From CBDBFH01 sp965204775 (GTDB lineage: Bacteria > Pseudomonadota > Alphaproteobacteria > JAPOUT01 > G958296285), in contig CBDBFH010000019.1 of assembly GCA_965204775.1 (NCBI GenBank), forward strand, positions 1-64,000: a DNA stretch of 64,000 nucleotides. The letters run 5' to 3'. The number at the start of each line of letters is the position of its first letter. Position 1 is the first letter of the stretch. The translations under genes and the position numbers were made by a program. The notes beneath the pieces are model-generated. The model worked only from the letters and a program-made list of their open reading frames with translations. It was not told the origin of the DNA and did no database searches. Shown here piece by piece: positions 8,792 through 16,458 of this stretch.

Positions 8792-10027
8792 ATGGCGGGG
8801 GCGGCGATTGAGCCGGATGGAGAGGAGGCGCTGTGCGCGGCGGTCGCCGGGGCGGCGGCGCGGGGCGGGCGGCTGATTGTCGAAGGGGCGGGGTCGAAGC
8901 GGGGTCTGGGCAGGCCGGTTTGCGGGCGGCGGCTGCGCTGTGCGCGGCTGAGCGGGATCACGCTCTATCAGCCGGAGGAGCTGGTTTTGTCGGCGCGGGC
9001 CGGGACGCCGATTTCGGAGATTTGTGCGGCCTTGCGCGCGCGCGGCCAGATGCTGGGTTTTGAGCCGCCCGATCTGGGTCCGGTGTTTGGCGGCGCGGCG
9101 CGGCGCGACACGCTGGGGGGCGTGATCGCCTGCAATCTGTCGGGGCCGCGGCGGATGGCGGCGGGGGCGGCGCGCGATCATCTTCTGGGTTTCGAGGCGG
9201 TTTCGGGCCGGGGCGAGTTTTTCAAATCCGGGGGCCGGGTGGTCAAGAATGTCACCGGCTATGATGTGAGCAAACTGATGGCCGGCTCATACGGCACATT
9301 GGGGGTTTTGACCCGGATAACCGTGAAAGTCGCGCCGGCCCCTGAGGCGGTGGAGACGATCGTGATTCCGGCGGCGGGGGCGGCGGAAGGCCTGGCGCTG
9401 CTGGGCGAGAGCGCGCGGCTGGCCTATGGGGCGAGCGGCGTGGGGCTGATTCCGGCGGCGGTTGCGGCGCAGGCGAACTGGCTGCCGGAAGGCGGGCGAG
9501 GGGGTTGCGTCGTGATTCGCTTTGAGGGGCTTGCCGCCGCGATTGCCGAACAGGCCGGGGCGGTGGCCGCACATTATCAGGCGCAGGGGGCGGCGCGGAT
9601 GAAAGAGCCGGAGGCGGTCTGCGCCTTGTGGAAGGCGGTGCGCGATGTTGCGCCTTTTGCCGCCGGGGCCGGGGGGGCGGTGCTCTGGCGCCTTTCGCTG
9701 CCGCGCGGGAGCGGGCCGCAGACGGCGGCGGAACTGGCCGGGCGGATTTCCGGGGCGCGCTATTATCTGGATTGGGGCGGGGCTCTGGGCTGGCTGCAGA
9801 CGCCGCTGGGGGACGGCGATGATCCGGCGCATGAGAGCGTGGTCCGCCGGCAGACGGCGGCGGCGGGCGGGACGGCTTTGCTGATGCGCGCGCCGGAGGC
9901 GGTGCGGCGCGCGGTTGAGGTTTTTCCCGCTCTGGAGGCCGGGGGTCAGGCGCTGCGCCGCCGGATCAAACAGGCCTTTGATCCGCGGGCCTGCCTCAAT
10001 CGCGGCTTGATGTTTGCCGATCTTTGA
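8792..10027 (+). CDS. glcE: glycolate oxidase subunit GlcE (FAD-binding)
   Basis: The 411-residue protein is a shortened relative of GlcD. It has the FAD-binding region with EGAGSKRGLGRP near residue 33, RDTLGGVIACNLSGPRR and the YDVSKLMAGSYGTLGVLT stretch usual in GlcE. It lacks most of the GlcD C-terminal oxidase domain but ends with the typical IKQAFDPRACLNRGLM. Its start abuts the glcD stop, and glcF follows after 18 bases. Required with GlcD and GlcF for glycolate oxidation; electrons are thought to pass to quinone. Confidence 0.92.
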   Translation: MAGAAIEPDGEEALCAAVAGAAARGGRLIVEGAGSKRGLGRPVCGRRLRCARLSGITLYQPEELVLSARAGTPISEICAALRARGQMLGFEPPDLGPVFGGAARRDTLGGVIACNLSGPRRMAAGAARDHLLGFEAVSGRGEFFKSGGRVVKNVTGYDVSKLMAGSYGTLGVLTRITVKVAPAPEAVETIVIPAAGAAEGLALLGESARLAYGASGVGLIPAAVAAQANWLPEGGRGGCVVIRFEGLAAAIAEQAGAVAAHYQAQGAARMKEPEAVCALWKAVRDVAPFAAGAGGAVLWRLSLPRGSGPQTAAELAGRISGARYYLDWGGALGWLQTPLGDGDDPAHESVVRRQTAAAGGTALLMRAPEAVRRAVEVFPALEAGGQALRRRIKQAFDPRACLNRGLMFADL

Positions 10028-10045
10028 GCGGGGCGCAGGGGTCTG

Positions 10046-11338
10046 ATGCGCAGTGCATTCACCGCACGCCACCGCGCCGATCCGGAAAAGCGGGCGGGCG
10101 AGCAGATTGTGCGCACCTGCGTGCATTGCGGCCTGTGCACGGCGTCTTGCCCGACCTATGTTCTGACCGGCGACGAGTGCGACAGCCCGCGCGGGCGGAT
10201 TTATCTGATCAAGGACATGCTGGAGCAAGACGCGCCGCCCGACCCGCACAGTGTGCGCCATATTGACCGCTGCCTGTCCTGCCTGGCCTGCCAGAAGGCC
10301 TGCCCTTCGGGGGTCAACTACATGCATCTGGCGGACATGGCGCGGGCGCATATTGAGCGCAGCTATCGCCGCCCCTGGGGCGAGCGGTGGCTGCGCCGGG
10401 CGCTGGCGGTGATTTTGCCCCGCCCCGGTCTGTTGCGCCTGGCGCTGATTGGGGCTTTTTTCGCAAGAGCGCTGCGCCCGGTTCTCCCCGGCGTTTTGGC
10501 CCGGCTGGCGGGGTTTGCGCCGGTCGTTAATCCCTTCCGGCCCGCGCCGGGGCCGGGTCTGTATCGGGCGCAGGGCGCGCGGCGGATGCGGGTTGCGCTG
10601 TTGGCCGGATGCGCCCAGCGCATTGTCGCTCCTGAGATCAATCAGGCGGCGATCCGTCTGCTGACCCGGCACGGAGCGGAGGTGGTGGTGGTGCGCGGAG
10701 AAGTTTGCTGCGGCGCGCTTTCGCGGCATTTGGGGCGAAGCGCGGAGAGCGAAGCTTTCGCGGCGCGCAATGTTGATCTGTGGAGCCGGGAAATCGAGGC
10801 CGGGGGTCTGGACGCGGTGATCGCCACGGCTTCGGGCTGCGGGGCGGTGCTGAAGGATTACGGGCATATTCTGCGGGGCGATCCGGCGCGCCGCGCGGCG
10901 GCGGCGCGGATTGCGGGACTGGCGCGCGACGCAAGCGAAGTATGGGCCGATTTAGGTATCAAGGCGCGCGGCGGCGCGGCGGACAAGCTGAAGGTCGCCT
11001 ATCACGGGGCCTGCGCCCTGCAGCATGGACAGGGCATTCATGCCGGGCCGGTGCGGCTTTTGTCCGAGGCCGGCTTTGAGGTCGTCGAACCGGCGGAGGC
11101 GCATATGTGCTGCGGCTGGGCGGGGACGTATAATGTGCTGCAGCCCGATCTGTCCGAGGCGCTCCGGGCGCGCAAGAGCCGGGCGCTGTCGGATCTGGGG
11201 GCCGATCTGGTGGCGGCGGGCAATATGGGCTGCCTGCTTCATCTGTCCGGGTCTTTACCGGTTCCGGCGCTTCATACGGCGCAGCTGCTGGACTGGGCGA
11301 GCGGGGGTCCGCCGCCGCCGGGGGTGCGGACCCGGTGA
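10046..11338 (+). CDS. glcF: glycolate oxidase iron-sulfur subunit GlcF
   Basis: The 430-residue protein has two N-terminal 4Fe-4S motifs, CVHCGLCTASCP and CLSCLACQKACP, in the first 100 residues. These are followed by two CCG-domain cysteine motifs: CCGALSRHLG, and HMCCGWAGTYNVLQP late in the chain. That architecture is the GlcF/heterodisulfide-reductase-D type. It ends the glcDEF operon, transferring electrons from the flavin subunits toward the respiratory chain. The last 15 residues are Pro/Gly-rich and unremarkable. Confidence 0.93.
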   Translation: MRSAFTARHRADPEKRAGEQIVRTCVHCGLCTASCPTYVLTGDECDSPRGRIYLIKDMLEQDAPPDPHSVRHIDRCLSCLACQKACPSGVNYMHLADMARAHIERSYRRPWGERWLRRALAVILPRPGLLRLALIGAFFARALRPVLPGVLARLAGFAPVVNPFRPAPGPGLYRAQGARRMRVALLAGCAQRIVAPEINQAAIRLLTRHGAEVVVVRGEVCCGALSRHLGRSAESEAFAARNVDLWSREIEAGGLDAVIATASGCGAVLKDYGHILRGDPARRAAAARIAGLARDASEVWADLGIKARGGAADKLKVAYHGACALQHGQGIHAGPVRLLSEAGFEVVEPAEAHMCCGWAGTYNVLQPDLSEALRARKSRALSDLGADLVAAGNMGCLLHLSGSLPVPALHTAQLLDWASGGPPPPGVRTR

Positions 11339-11377
11339 GGCGGCGCGCCGGACTTGATGGGTTTGGGCTTTATGTAT

Positions 11378-11386
11378 TGCTATAAT
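11378..11386 (+). promoter_or_regulatory. extended -10 promoter for rplU-rpmA
   Basis: TG-C-TATAAT stands in a short AT-rich patch between glcF and rplU, a perfect -10 hexamer with the extended TGn element. A weak TTGATG lies at 11354-11359, but the 21-base spacing is too long for a normal -35. The distance to the rplU start is about 47 bases. Confidence 0.55.
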
Positions 11387-11432
11387 ATGTTTATAGAAGG
11401 TCTTCCTTTTTGAGCCGGAGTTTTGGCGGGAG

Positions 11433-11756
11433 ATGTTTGCGATCATTGAGACCGGCGGCAAGCAGTACCGGGTTGAGAAAGACGGGGTCATCGCGGTGGA
11501 GAAACTGCCGGGCGCGGTGGGCGCGGCGGTGCGCCTTGACCAGGTTTTGCTGATCGGGGGCGGGGAGCGGGTTCGGATCGGGACGCCGTTTGTGGCCCAG
11601 GCCTATGTTGAGGCGGAGATCATCGGCCAGCGTCGCGGGCGCAAGATTGAGGTGTTCAAGAAGAAGCGGCGGACGCATTACCGGCGGCGGCAGGGCCACC
11701 GGCAGGCGCATTCGCTGCTGCGGATTACGGGTTTGCGCGGCGGCGGGGAGGCTTGA
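11433..11756 (+). CDS. rplU: 50S ribosomal protein L21
   Basis: The 107-residue protein begins MFAIIETGGKQYRVEKD, the conserved start of L21, and contains KIEVFKKKRRTHYRRRQGHRQ, the basic rRNA-binding stretch. Length is normal for the family. GGAG at 11417-11420 precedes ATG 11433. It is followed six bases later by rpmA, the standard arrangement. Confidence 0.98.
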   Translation: MFAIIETGGKQYRVEKDGVIAVEKLPGAVGAAVRLDQVLLIGGGERVRIGTPFVAQAYVEAEIIGQRRGRKIEVFKKKRRTHYRRRQGHRQAHSLLRITGLRGGGEA

Positions 11757-11762
11757 GGTCCG

Positions 11763-12035
11763 ATGGCGCACAAGAAAGCGGGCAGTTCCTCGCGCAACGG
11801 GCGTGACACGATTGGCCGGCGCCTGGGTGTCAAGCGGTTTGGAGGCGAGCGGGTTGCGGCGGGGAACATCTTGATTCGCCAGCGCGGGACGAAGTGGCGG
11901 GCCGGGGCGAATGTCGGCACGGGCCGCGATCATACGTTGTTTGCGCTGCGGGCGGGTCTGGTTTCTTTTTCGCGCACGCGCCATGACCGGAGCGTGGTTT
12001 CGGTGATTGCCGGGCGGGCGCCGCCGGACGCCTAG
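11763..12035 (+). CDS. rpmA: 50S ribosomal protein L27
   Basis: The 90-residue protein starts MAHKKAGSSSRNGRDT and has the expected GNILIRQRGTKW and GANVGTGRDHTLFAL blocks. L27 reaches the peptidyl-transferase centre with its N-terminus, which here starts directly without the cleaved extension found in Firmicutes. It is coupled to rplU. Confidence 0.98.
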   Translation: MAHKKAGSSSRNGRDTIGRRLGVKRFGGERVAAGNILIRQRGTKWRAGANVGTGRDHTLFALRAGLVSFSRTRHDRSVVSVIAGRAPPDA

Positions 12036-12132
12036 CGCGGACAAGCCGTCTCTCGCGAAGTTTCCGGCAAAGGGGGATGGGCGGCTCTGTCTCCGTCATG
12101 CGGGCCGTGCGATATGCGTGGGACCGGAACGA

Positions 12133-12204
12133 ATGGACCTGGAGATCAAAACGTCCCGGCTTTTGCTGCGGCCCCTGGCGGCGGCGGATGGGCGGCGGCG
12201 ATGA
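12133..12204 (+). pseudogene. remnant of a GNAT acetyltransferase gene (N-terminal 23 codons)
   Basis: The frame from ATG 12133 reads LEIKTSRLLLRPLAAADG and then stops. The TxRLLLRPL start is the hallmark of RimJ/RimL-type GNAT acetyltransferases, which commonly lie between rpmA and obgE in alphaproteobacteria. Everything after the first helix is gone, and the stop overlaps the obgE start (ATGA). A deletion that fused the head of the gene to obgE is the simplest reading. It may survive as a translated leader that couples ribosomes onto obgE. Confidence 0.6.
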
Positions 12205-13253
12205 AGTTTCTGGACGAGGCGAAGATTTACGTGCGTTCCGGCGCGGGCGGGGCGGGCTGTGTGAGTTTCCGGCGCGAAAAAAATGTTCCCCGCGGCGGCC
12301 CGGACGGCGGCGACGGCGGGCGCGGCGGGGCGGTGATCGTCGAGGCCAGCAGCGGGCTGAACACGCTGATCGACTACCGCTACCGGCAGCATTTCAAGGC
12401 GCGGGACGGGCGGGCGGGCATGGGGCGCAACCGGTCGGGGGCGGCGGGGGCCGATGCGGTTTTGGCGGTTCCGCCGGGAACGCAGGTTTTCGACGAAGCG
12501 GGCCAGGTTCTGGCCGATCTGACCGCGCCGGGACAAAGGCGGGTTGTGTTTGCCGGCGGGCGCGGCGGGGCGGGCAATGCCCGCTTCAAGGGTCCGGTGC
12601 GCCAGGCGCCCGACTGGGCCCGGCCCGGCGAGGCGGGGGGCGAGGGGCAGATCATGCTCCGGCTGAAACTGATTGCCGATGCCGGATTGATCGGCCTGCC
12701 CAATGCGGGCAAGTCGACGTTTCTGGCGCGGGTTTCGGCGGCGCGCCCCCGGATTGCCGATTATCCCTTCACCACGCTGCATCCGGCGCTGGGGGTGGCG
12801 GTTTCGGGGGAGGCGAGTTTCACCCTTGCCGACATTCCGGGCCTGATCGAAGGGGCGCATCAGGGGCGCGGTCTGGGGGATCATTTTCTGGGCCATATTG
12901 AGCGCTGCCGGGTTTTGATTCATCTGGTTGCGGCCCGGCATGAGGACCCGGCGCGGGTCTGGCGGATTGTGCGGCGCGAGCTGGAGGCGTATCAAGACGG
13001 CGGCGCGGCGGGCGGTCTGGCGGCCAAGCCGGAGATCGTGCTCCTCAGCCAGAGTGACACGCTGAGTGAAGCGCAGGCCCGCGCCCGCGCCGGGCGGCTG
13101 GAGGAAGCGGCCCAGGCCCCGGTCAAAATGGTTTCGGCGATTTCGGGAGCGGGGATTAAAGCGGCGCTGGCCGAGATTGCTCATAACCTTGCCGGGGGAC
13201 GTGACGGCGCGGACTCCGCCTCCGGGCGAGGGCGGCGGGCATGGCGGGCATGA
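12201..13253 (+). CDS. obgE: GTPase Obg/CgtA
   Basis: The 350-residue protein begins MKFLDEAKIYVRSGAGGAG and has the Gly-rich Obg fold in the first 160 residues. The G domain follows, with the Walker A motif GLPNAGKSTF near residue 167 and DIPGLIEGAHQGRGLG as G3. The G4 motif reads SQSD instead of the usual NKxD/SKxD (PEIVLLSQSDTL), with Gln in place of Lys, a notable change in the guanine-specificity motif. Obg acts in late 50S assembly and growth control. It overlaps proB by 13 bases. Confidence 0.95.
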   Translation: MKFLDEAKIYVRSGAGGAGCVSFRREKNVPRGGPDGGDGGRGGAVIVEASSGLNTLIDYRYRQHFKARDGRAGMGRNRSGAAGADAVLAVPPGTQVFDEAGQVLADLTAPGQRRVVFAGGRGGAGNARFKGPVRQAPDWARPGEAGGEGQIMLRLKLIADAGLIGLPNAGKSTFLARVSAARPRIADYPFTTLHPALGVAVSGEASFTLADIPGLIEGAHQGRGLGDHFLGHIERCRVLIHLVAARHEDPARVWRIVRRELEAYQDGGAAGGLAAKPEIVLLSQSDTLSEAQARARAGRLEEAAQAPVKMVSAISGAGIKAALAEIAHNLAGGRDGADSASGRGRRAWRA

Positions 13254-14386
13254 CGACGGCGGCGGATCTGGTGGCGCAGGCCCGGCGGCTGGTGGTCAAG
13301 ACCGGCTCCTCGCTTCTGATCGACGGGCGGGGGCGCTTGCGCAGTTCCTGGCTGGCGGGGCTGGCCGAGGATCTGGCCTGCGCCCGCAAGCGCGGGCAGG
13401 AGGTTTTGATCGTCTCTTCCGGGGCGATTGCGCTGGGGCGCAAGGCGCTGGAACTCTCCGGGCCGCTCAAACTGGAGGAGAGTCAGGCGGCGGCGGCGGC
13501 GGGTCAGATTCATCTGGCCCACGCCTGGCGGGCGGCGCTGGCGCGCGAGGCGATTCCGGTCGCCCAGATTCTTCTGACTCCCGGCGACACCGAGGAGCGG
13601 CGGCGCTATTTGAACGCCCGCAGCACACTGCGCACGTTGTTGGGCCTGGGGGTGGTTCCGGTGATCAATGAGAACGACACGGTTGCGACCGCCGAGATTC
13701 GCTATGGCGACAATGATCGTCTGGCGGCGCGGGTGGCGAGCATGGTCGGGGCCGAGTGTCTGGTTTTGCTTTCGACCGTGGACGGCTTTTACCGGCGCGA
13801 TCCGGCTTTGGGCGATCCGGGCGGACTGATTGAGCGGGTGGATGAGATCACGCCGGAACTGGAGGGATGGGCCGGGGATGCGGGCACCGGCCTCAATCGC
13901 GGGGGGATGAAGACCAAACTGGCGGCGGCGCGGATTGCCCGGCAGGGCGGCTGTCATATGCTGATTGCGCCGGGGGTGGGCCGCCGCCCGTTGCGGGCGG
14001 TGGAGGCCGGGGGCCGCTGCAGCTGGTTTCGGGCGGCGCTTTCGCCGCAAGCCGCGCGCAAGAGCTGGATTGGCGGCCATGTTGCGCTGCGCGGGCAGAT
14101 TTACATTGACGCCGGGGCGGCGGGGGCGCTGGCGCGGGGCAAGAGTCTGCTGCCGGCGGGGGTGGCGTGGACGGAAGGGGCATTCGAGCGCGGCGATGCG
14201 GTTGGGGTGCGCGATGACTCCGGACGCGAACTGGCGCGCGGTCTGGTGGCCTATTCCAGCGCGGATGCGGCGCGGATTGCGGGGCGAAAAAGCGATGAAA
14301 TCGAGGCGATTCTGGGCTATCGTGGCCGCGACGAGATGATCCATCGCGATGATCTGGTCTTGACCGGAGTGGAGCCTGTTCGATGA
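13241..14386 (+). CDS. proB: glutamate 5-kinase
   Basis: The 381-residue protein has the amino-acid kinase domain (LVVKTGSSLL, VSSGAIALGRKAL, VINENDTVA, GTGLNRGGMKTKLAAA) followed by a C-terminal PUA domain from about residue 285. It phosphorylates glutamate in the first step of proline synthesis. It overlaps obgE upstream and proA downstream (ATGA), so the three are translationally coupled. Of the two Met codons near the start, ATG 13241 is used here; ATG 13250 is the alternative. Confidence 0.96.
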   Translation: MAGMTTAADLVAQARRLVVKTGSSLLIDGRGRLRSSWLAGLAEDLACARKRGQEVLIVSSGAIALGRKALELSGPLKLEESQAAAAAGQIHLAHAWRAALAREAIPVAQILLTPGDTEERRRYLNARSTLRTLLGLGVVPVINENDTVATAEIRYGDNDRLAARVASMVGAECLVLLSTVDGFYRRDPALGDPGGLIERVDEITPELEGWAGDAGTGLNRGGMKTKLAAARIARQGGCHMLIAPGVGRRPLRAVEAGGRCSWFRAALSPQAARKSWIGGHVALRGQIYIDAGAAGALARGKSLLPAGVAWTEGAFERGDAVGVRDDSGRELARGLVAYSSADAARIAGRKSDEIEAILGYRGRDEMIHRDDLVLTGVEPVR

Positions 14387-15768
14387 GCGGTGCGGCAATG
14401 GAAGCGCGGGCGCAGGCGGCGGGGCGCGGCGGGGGAAGCGCGAAGCGCGGAGAGGAAAGCGCGAAGCGTGGAGAGGAAAGCGCGGCGCGCGGCGAGGAAA
14501 GCGCGGCGCGCGGCGAGGAAAGCGCGGCGGCGCTGAGCGAGATGGGGGCGGCGGCGCGGGGCGCGGCGCGCATCTTGGCGCAGAGTTCGACGGCGGCCAA
14601 AGACGCGGCGTTGCGCGGGGCGGCGCAGGCGGTGCGGGCGGGCCGGGAGCGGATTTTGCAGGCCAACCGGGCGGATATGGCGGCGGCGCGCGATCTTTCT
14701 GCGGCCCGGCGCGACCGGCTGGCGCTGGATGCGGCGCGGGTCGAGGCGATGGCCGGCTCGCTGGAGGCGATTGCGGCATTGGAGGATCCGGTCGGCAAGG
14801 AGATTGCGCGCTGGCGGCGGCCCAACGGGCTGGAGATTTCGCGGGTGCGCACACCGCTGGGGGTGATCGGGATTATTTATGAAAGCCGCCCGAATGTGAC
14901 CGCCGATGCCGGGAGTTTGTGCCTGAAGGCGGGCAATGCCTGCATTTTGCGCGCCGGTTCGGAAAGCGCGCATTCGGCGCGGGCGATTCATCAATCTCTG
15001 GCGGAAGGGGTTGCGGGGTCGGGGCTTCCGGCGGCGGCGATTCAGCTGGCCCCTCTGGGCGACCGGTCGGTGGTCGGGGCGATGCTGTCGGGTCTGGACG
15101 GCGCGATTGATGTGATCGTTCCGCGCGGGGGCGCCGGGCTGGTCGGGCGGGTGCAAAGCGAGGCGCGGGTTCCGGTTTTCGGCCATCTGGAAGGCCGGTG
15201 CCATGTTTATGTCGACGGCAGGGCCGATCTGGCGATGGCGCGCGCGGTCGTTCTCAATGCGAAGATGCGCCGCACCGGGATTTGCGGCGCGGCGGAGACG
15301 CTGCTGGTCGATCAGGCCTGTGCGGCAAGTCATTTGGGGGGTTTGGTCAAGGCGCTGCTGGATGCGGGCTGCGCGGTTCGCGGCGACGGGGCGGCGCAAG
15401 GCTGTGATTCGCGGGTTGAGCCGGCCAGGGCGGCGGACTGGGACACCGAATATCTGGACGCGATCATCAGCGTCAAATGCGTCGACGGGGTTGAGGGGGC
15501 GGTGGCGCATATTGCGCGGCACGGCTCGGGCCACACCGAGGCGATCATCACCGGCGATGCGGGGCGGGCGCAGTATTTTTTCCGCCATCTGGACAGCGCG
15601 ATTCTTCTGCACAACGCCTCGACTCAATATGCCGACGGCGGCGAGTTCGGCATGGGCGCCGAGATCGGCATCGCCACCGGCAAATTGCATGCGCGCGGTC
15701 CGGTGGGAGTCGAGCAGCTGACGAGTTTCAAATATATTGTTCGCGGCCAGGGGCAGTGCCGCCCTTAA
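14383..15768 (+). CDS. proA: gamma-glutamyl phosphate reductase with a repetitive N-terminal extension
   Basis: The 461-residue protein belongs to the aldehyde dehydrogenase superfamily, with VIGIIYESRPNVTADA, CILRAGSESAHSARAI and the catalytic region MRRTGICGAAETLLVD. It reduces gamma-glutamyl phosphate in proline synthesis. The usual family length is about 420; the excess is an N-terminal low-complexity stretch with the unit SAKRGEE/SAARGEE repeated about four times (residues 19-46). The reductase proper begins near ALSEMGAAARGAARIL. Whether translation really starts upstream of the repeat is supported only by the ATGA overlap with proB. Confidence 0.95.
   Translation: MSGAAMEARAQAAGRGGGSAKRGEESAKRGEESAARGEESAARGEESAAALSEMGAAARGAARILAQSSTAAKDAALRGAAQAVRAGRERILQANRADMAAARDLSAARRDRLALDAARVEAMAGSLEAIAALEDPVGKEIARWRRPNGLEISRVRTPLGVIGIIYESRPNVTADAGSLCLKAGNACILRAGSESAHSARAIHQSLAEGVAGSGLPAAAIQLAPLGDRSVVGAMLSGLDGAIDVIVPRGGAGLVGRVQSEARVPVFGHLEGRCHVYVDGRADLAMARAVVLNAKMRRTGICGAAETLLVDQACAASHLGGLVKALLDAGCAVRGDGAAQGCDSRVEPARAADWDTEYLDAIISVKCVDGVEGAVAHIARHGSGHTEAIITGDAGRAQYFFRHLDSAILLHNASTQYADGGEFGMGAEIGIATGKLHARGPVGVEQLTSFKYIVRGQGQCRP
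14437..14520 (+). repeat. four 21-bp in-frame tandem repeats inside proA
   Basis: Four successive 21-base units of the type agcgcgaagcgcggagagga(a) run from 14437 to 14520, with part of a fifth unit after. The first two units differ by one base and the last two are identical, so copy number may be unstable. Each unit adds seven residues (SA[KA]RGEE) to the ProA N-terminus. Confidence 0.85.
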
Positions 15769-15795
15769 GAGCGGGGCGGAGGCGGTCCGGTTTTC

Positions 15796-16413
15796 ATGCG
15801 CGGCCTTCATCTGGAGCCGGGCATGCGCGTGGGGATTTTGGGGGGCAGTTTTGATCCGGCCCATGAGGGGCATCTGTTCATCAGCCGCCTGGCTTTGCGG
15901 CATCTGGGCCTGTCGCGGGTGATCTGGCTGGTGGCGCAGCGCAATCCGCTGAAGCCGCGCGCCGGGGTCAAACCTTTCGCCGTGCGTCTGGCCGGGGCGC
16001 GGGCGCAGGCGCGGGGGGATCCGGCGATTGTGGTCAGCGATTTTGAGGATCGGATTCAGGGCGGACGCACGGCGCGGGTTCTGGCGGGTTTTTGCGCCCG
16101 CCACCGGCAGCTGCGGGCGGTCTGGCTGATGGGGGCGGATGTGATGGCCGATTTTGCCCTGTGGCACAGATGGGAGGAGGTGGCGGCGCGGATTCCGATT
16201 GCGATTTTTCCGCGTCCAGGCAGCATCTGGCGCGCGCGGCGGTGCCGCCCGGCGCAAGTTTTGGCGCGGCATTGGCTGGACCCCGCCGACAGCCGGCTTT
16301 TGCCCTTTCTGGAGCCGCCCGCGCTGTGTTTCCTGCATACGCCGGTCTGCCGGGCGTCGTCGAGCGCGCGGCGGGGGCGGGGCGGATTTGACCCGCCGCC
16401 TGTGGCCGTCTAG
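15796..16413 (+). CDS. nadD: nicotinate-nucleotide adenylyltransferase
   Basis: The 205-residue protein has the nucleotidyltransferase signature VGILGGSFDPAHEGH near residue 12 and AQRNPLKP, then WLMGADVMADFALWHRW where most homologues have GADNLxxFHxW. It makes deamido-NAD from nicotinate mononucleotide. Position after proA and before rsfS is the classical one, but egtB and egtD have come to lie between nadD and rsfS here. The last 20 residues are basic and low complexity. Confidence 0.94.
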   Translation: MRGLHLEPGMRVGILGGSFDPAHEGHLFISRLALRHLGLSRVIWLVAQRNPLKPRAGVKPFAVRLAGARAQARGDPAIVVSDFEDRIQGGRTARVLAGFCARHRQLRAVWLMGADVMADFALWHRWEEVAARIPIAIFPRPGSIWRARRCRPAQVLARHWLDPADSRLLPFLEPPALCFLHTPVCRASSSARRGRGGFDPPPVAV

Positions 16414-16458
16414 AGTTCGGCCTCCTGTTTTTGCCCGTGCCCTTTTGAGATTGAGGAG

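Noticed and set aside
9287..10867. A 526-codon minus-strand frame opposite glcE and glcF
   Set aside because: Same reason: low-complexity composition opposite two conserved genes.
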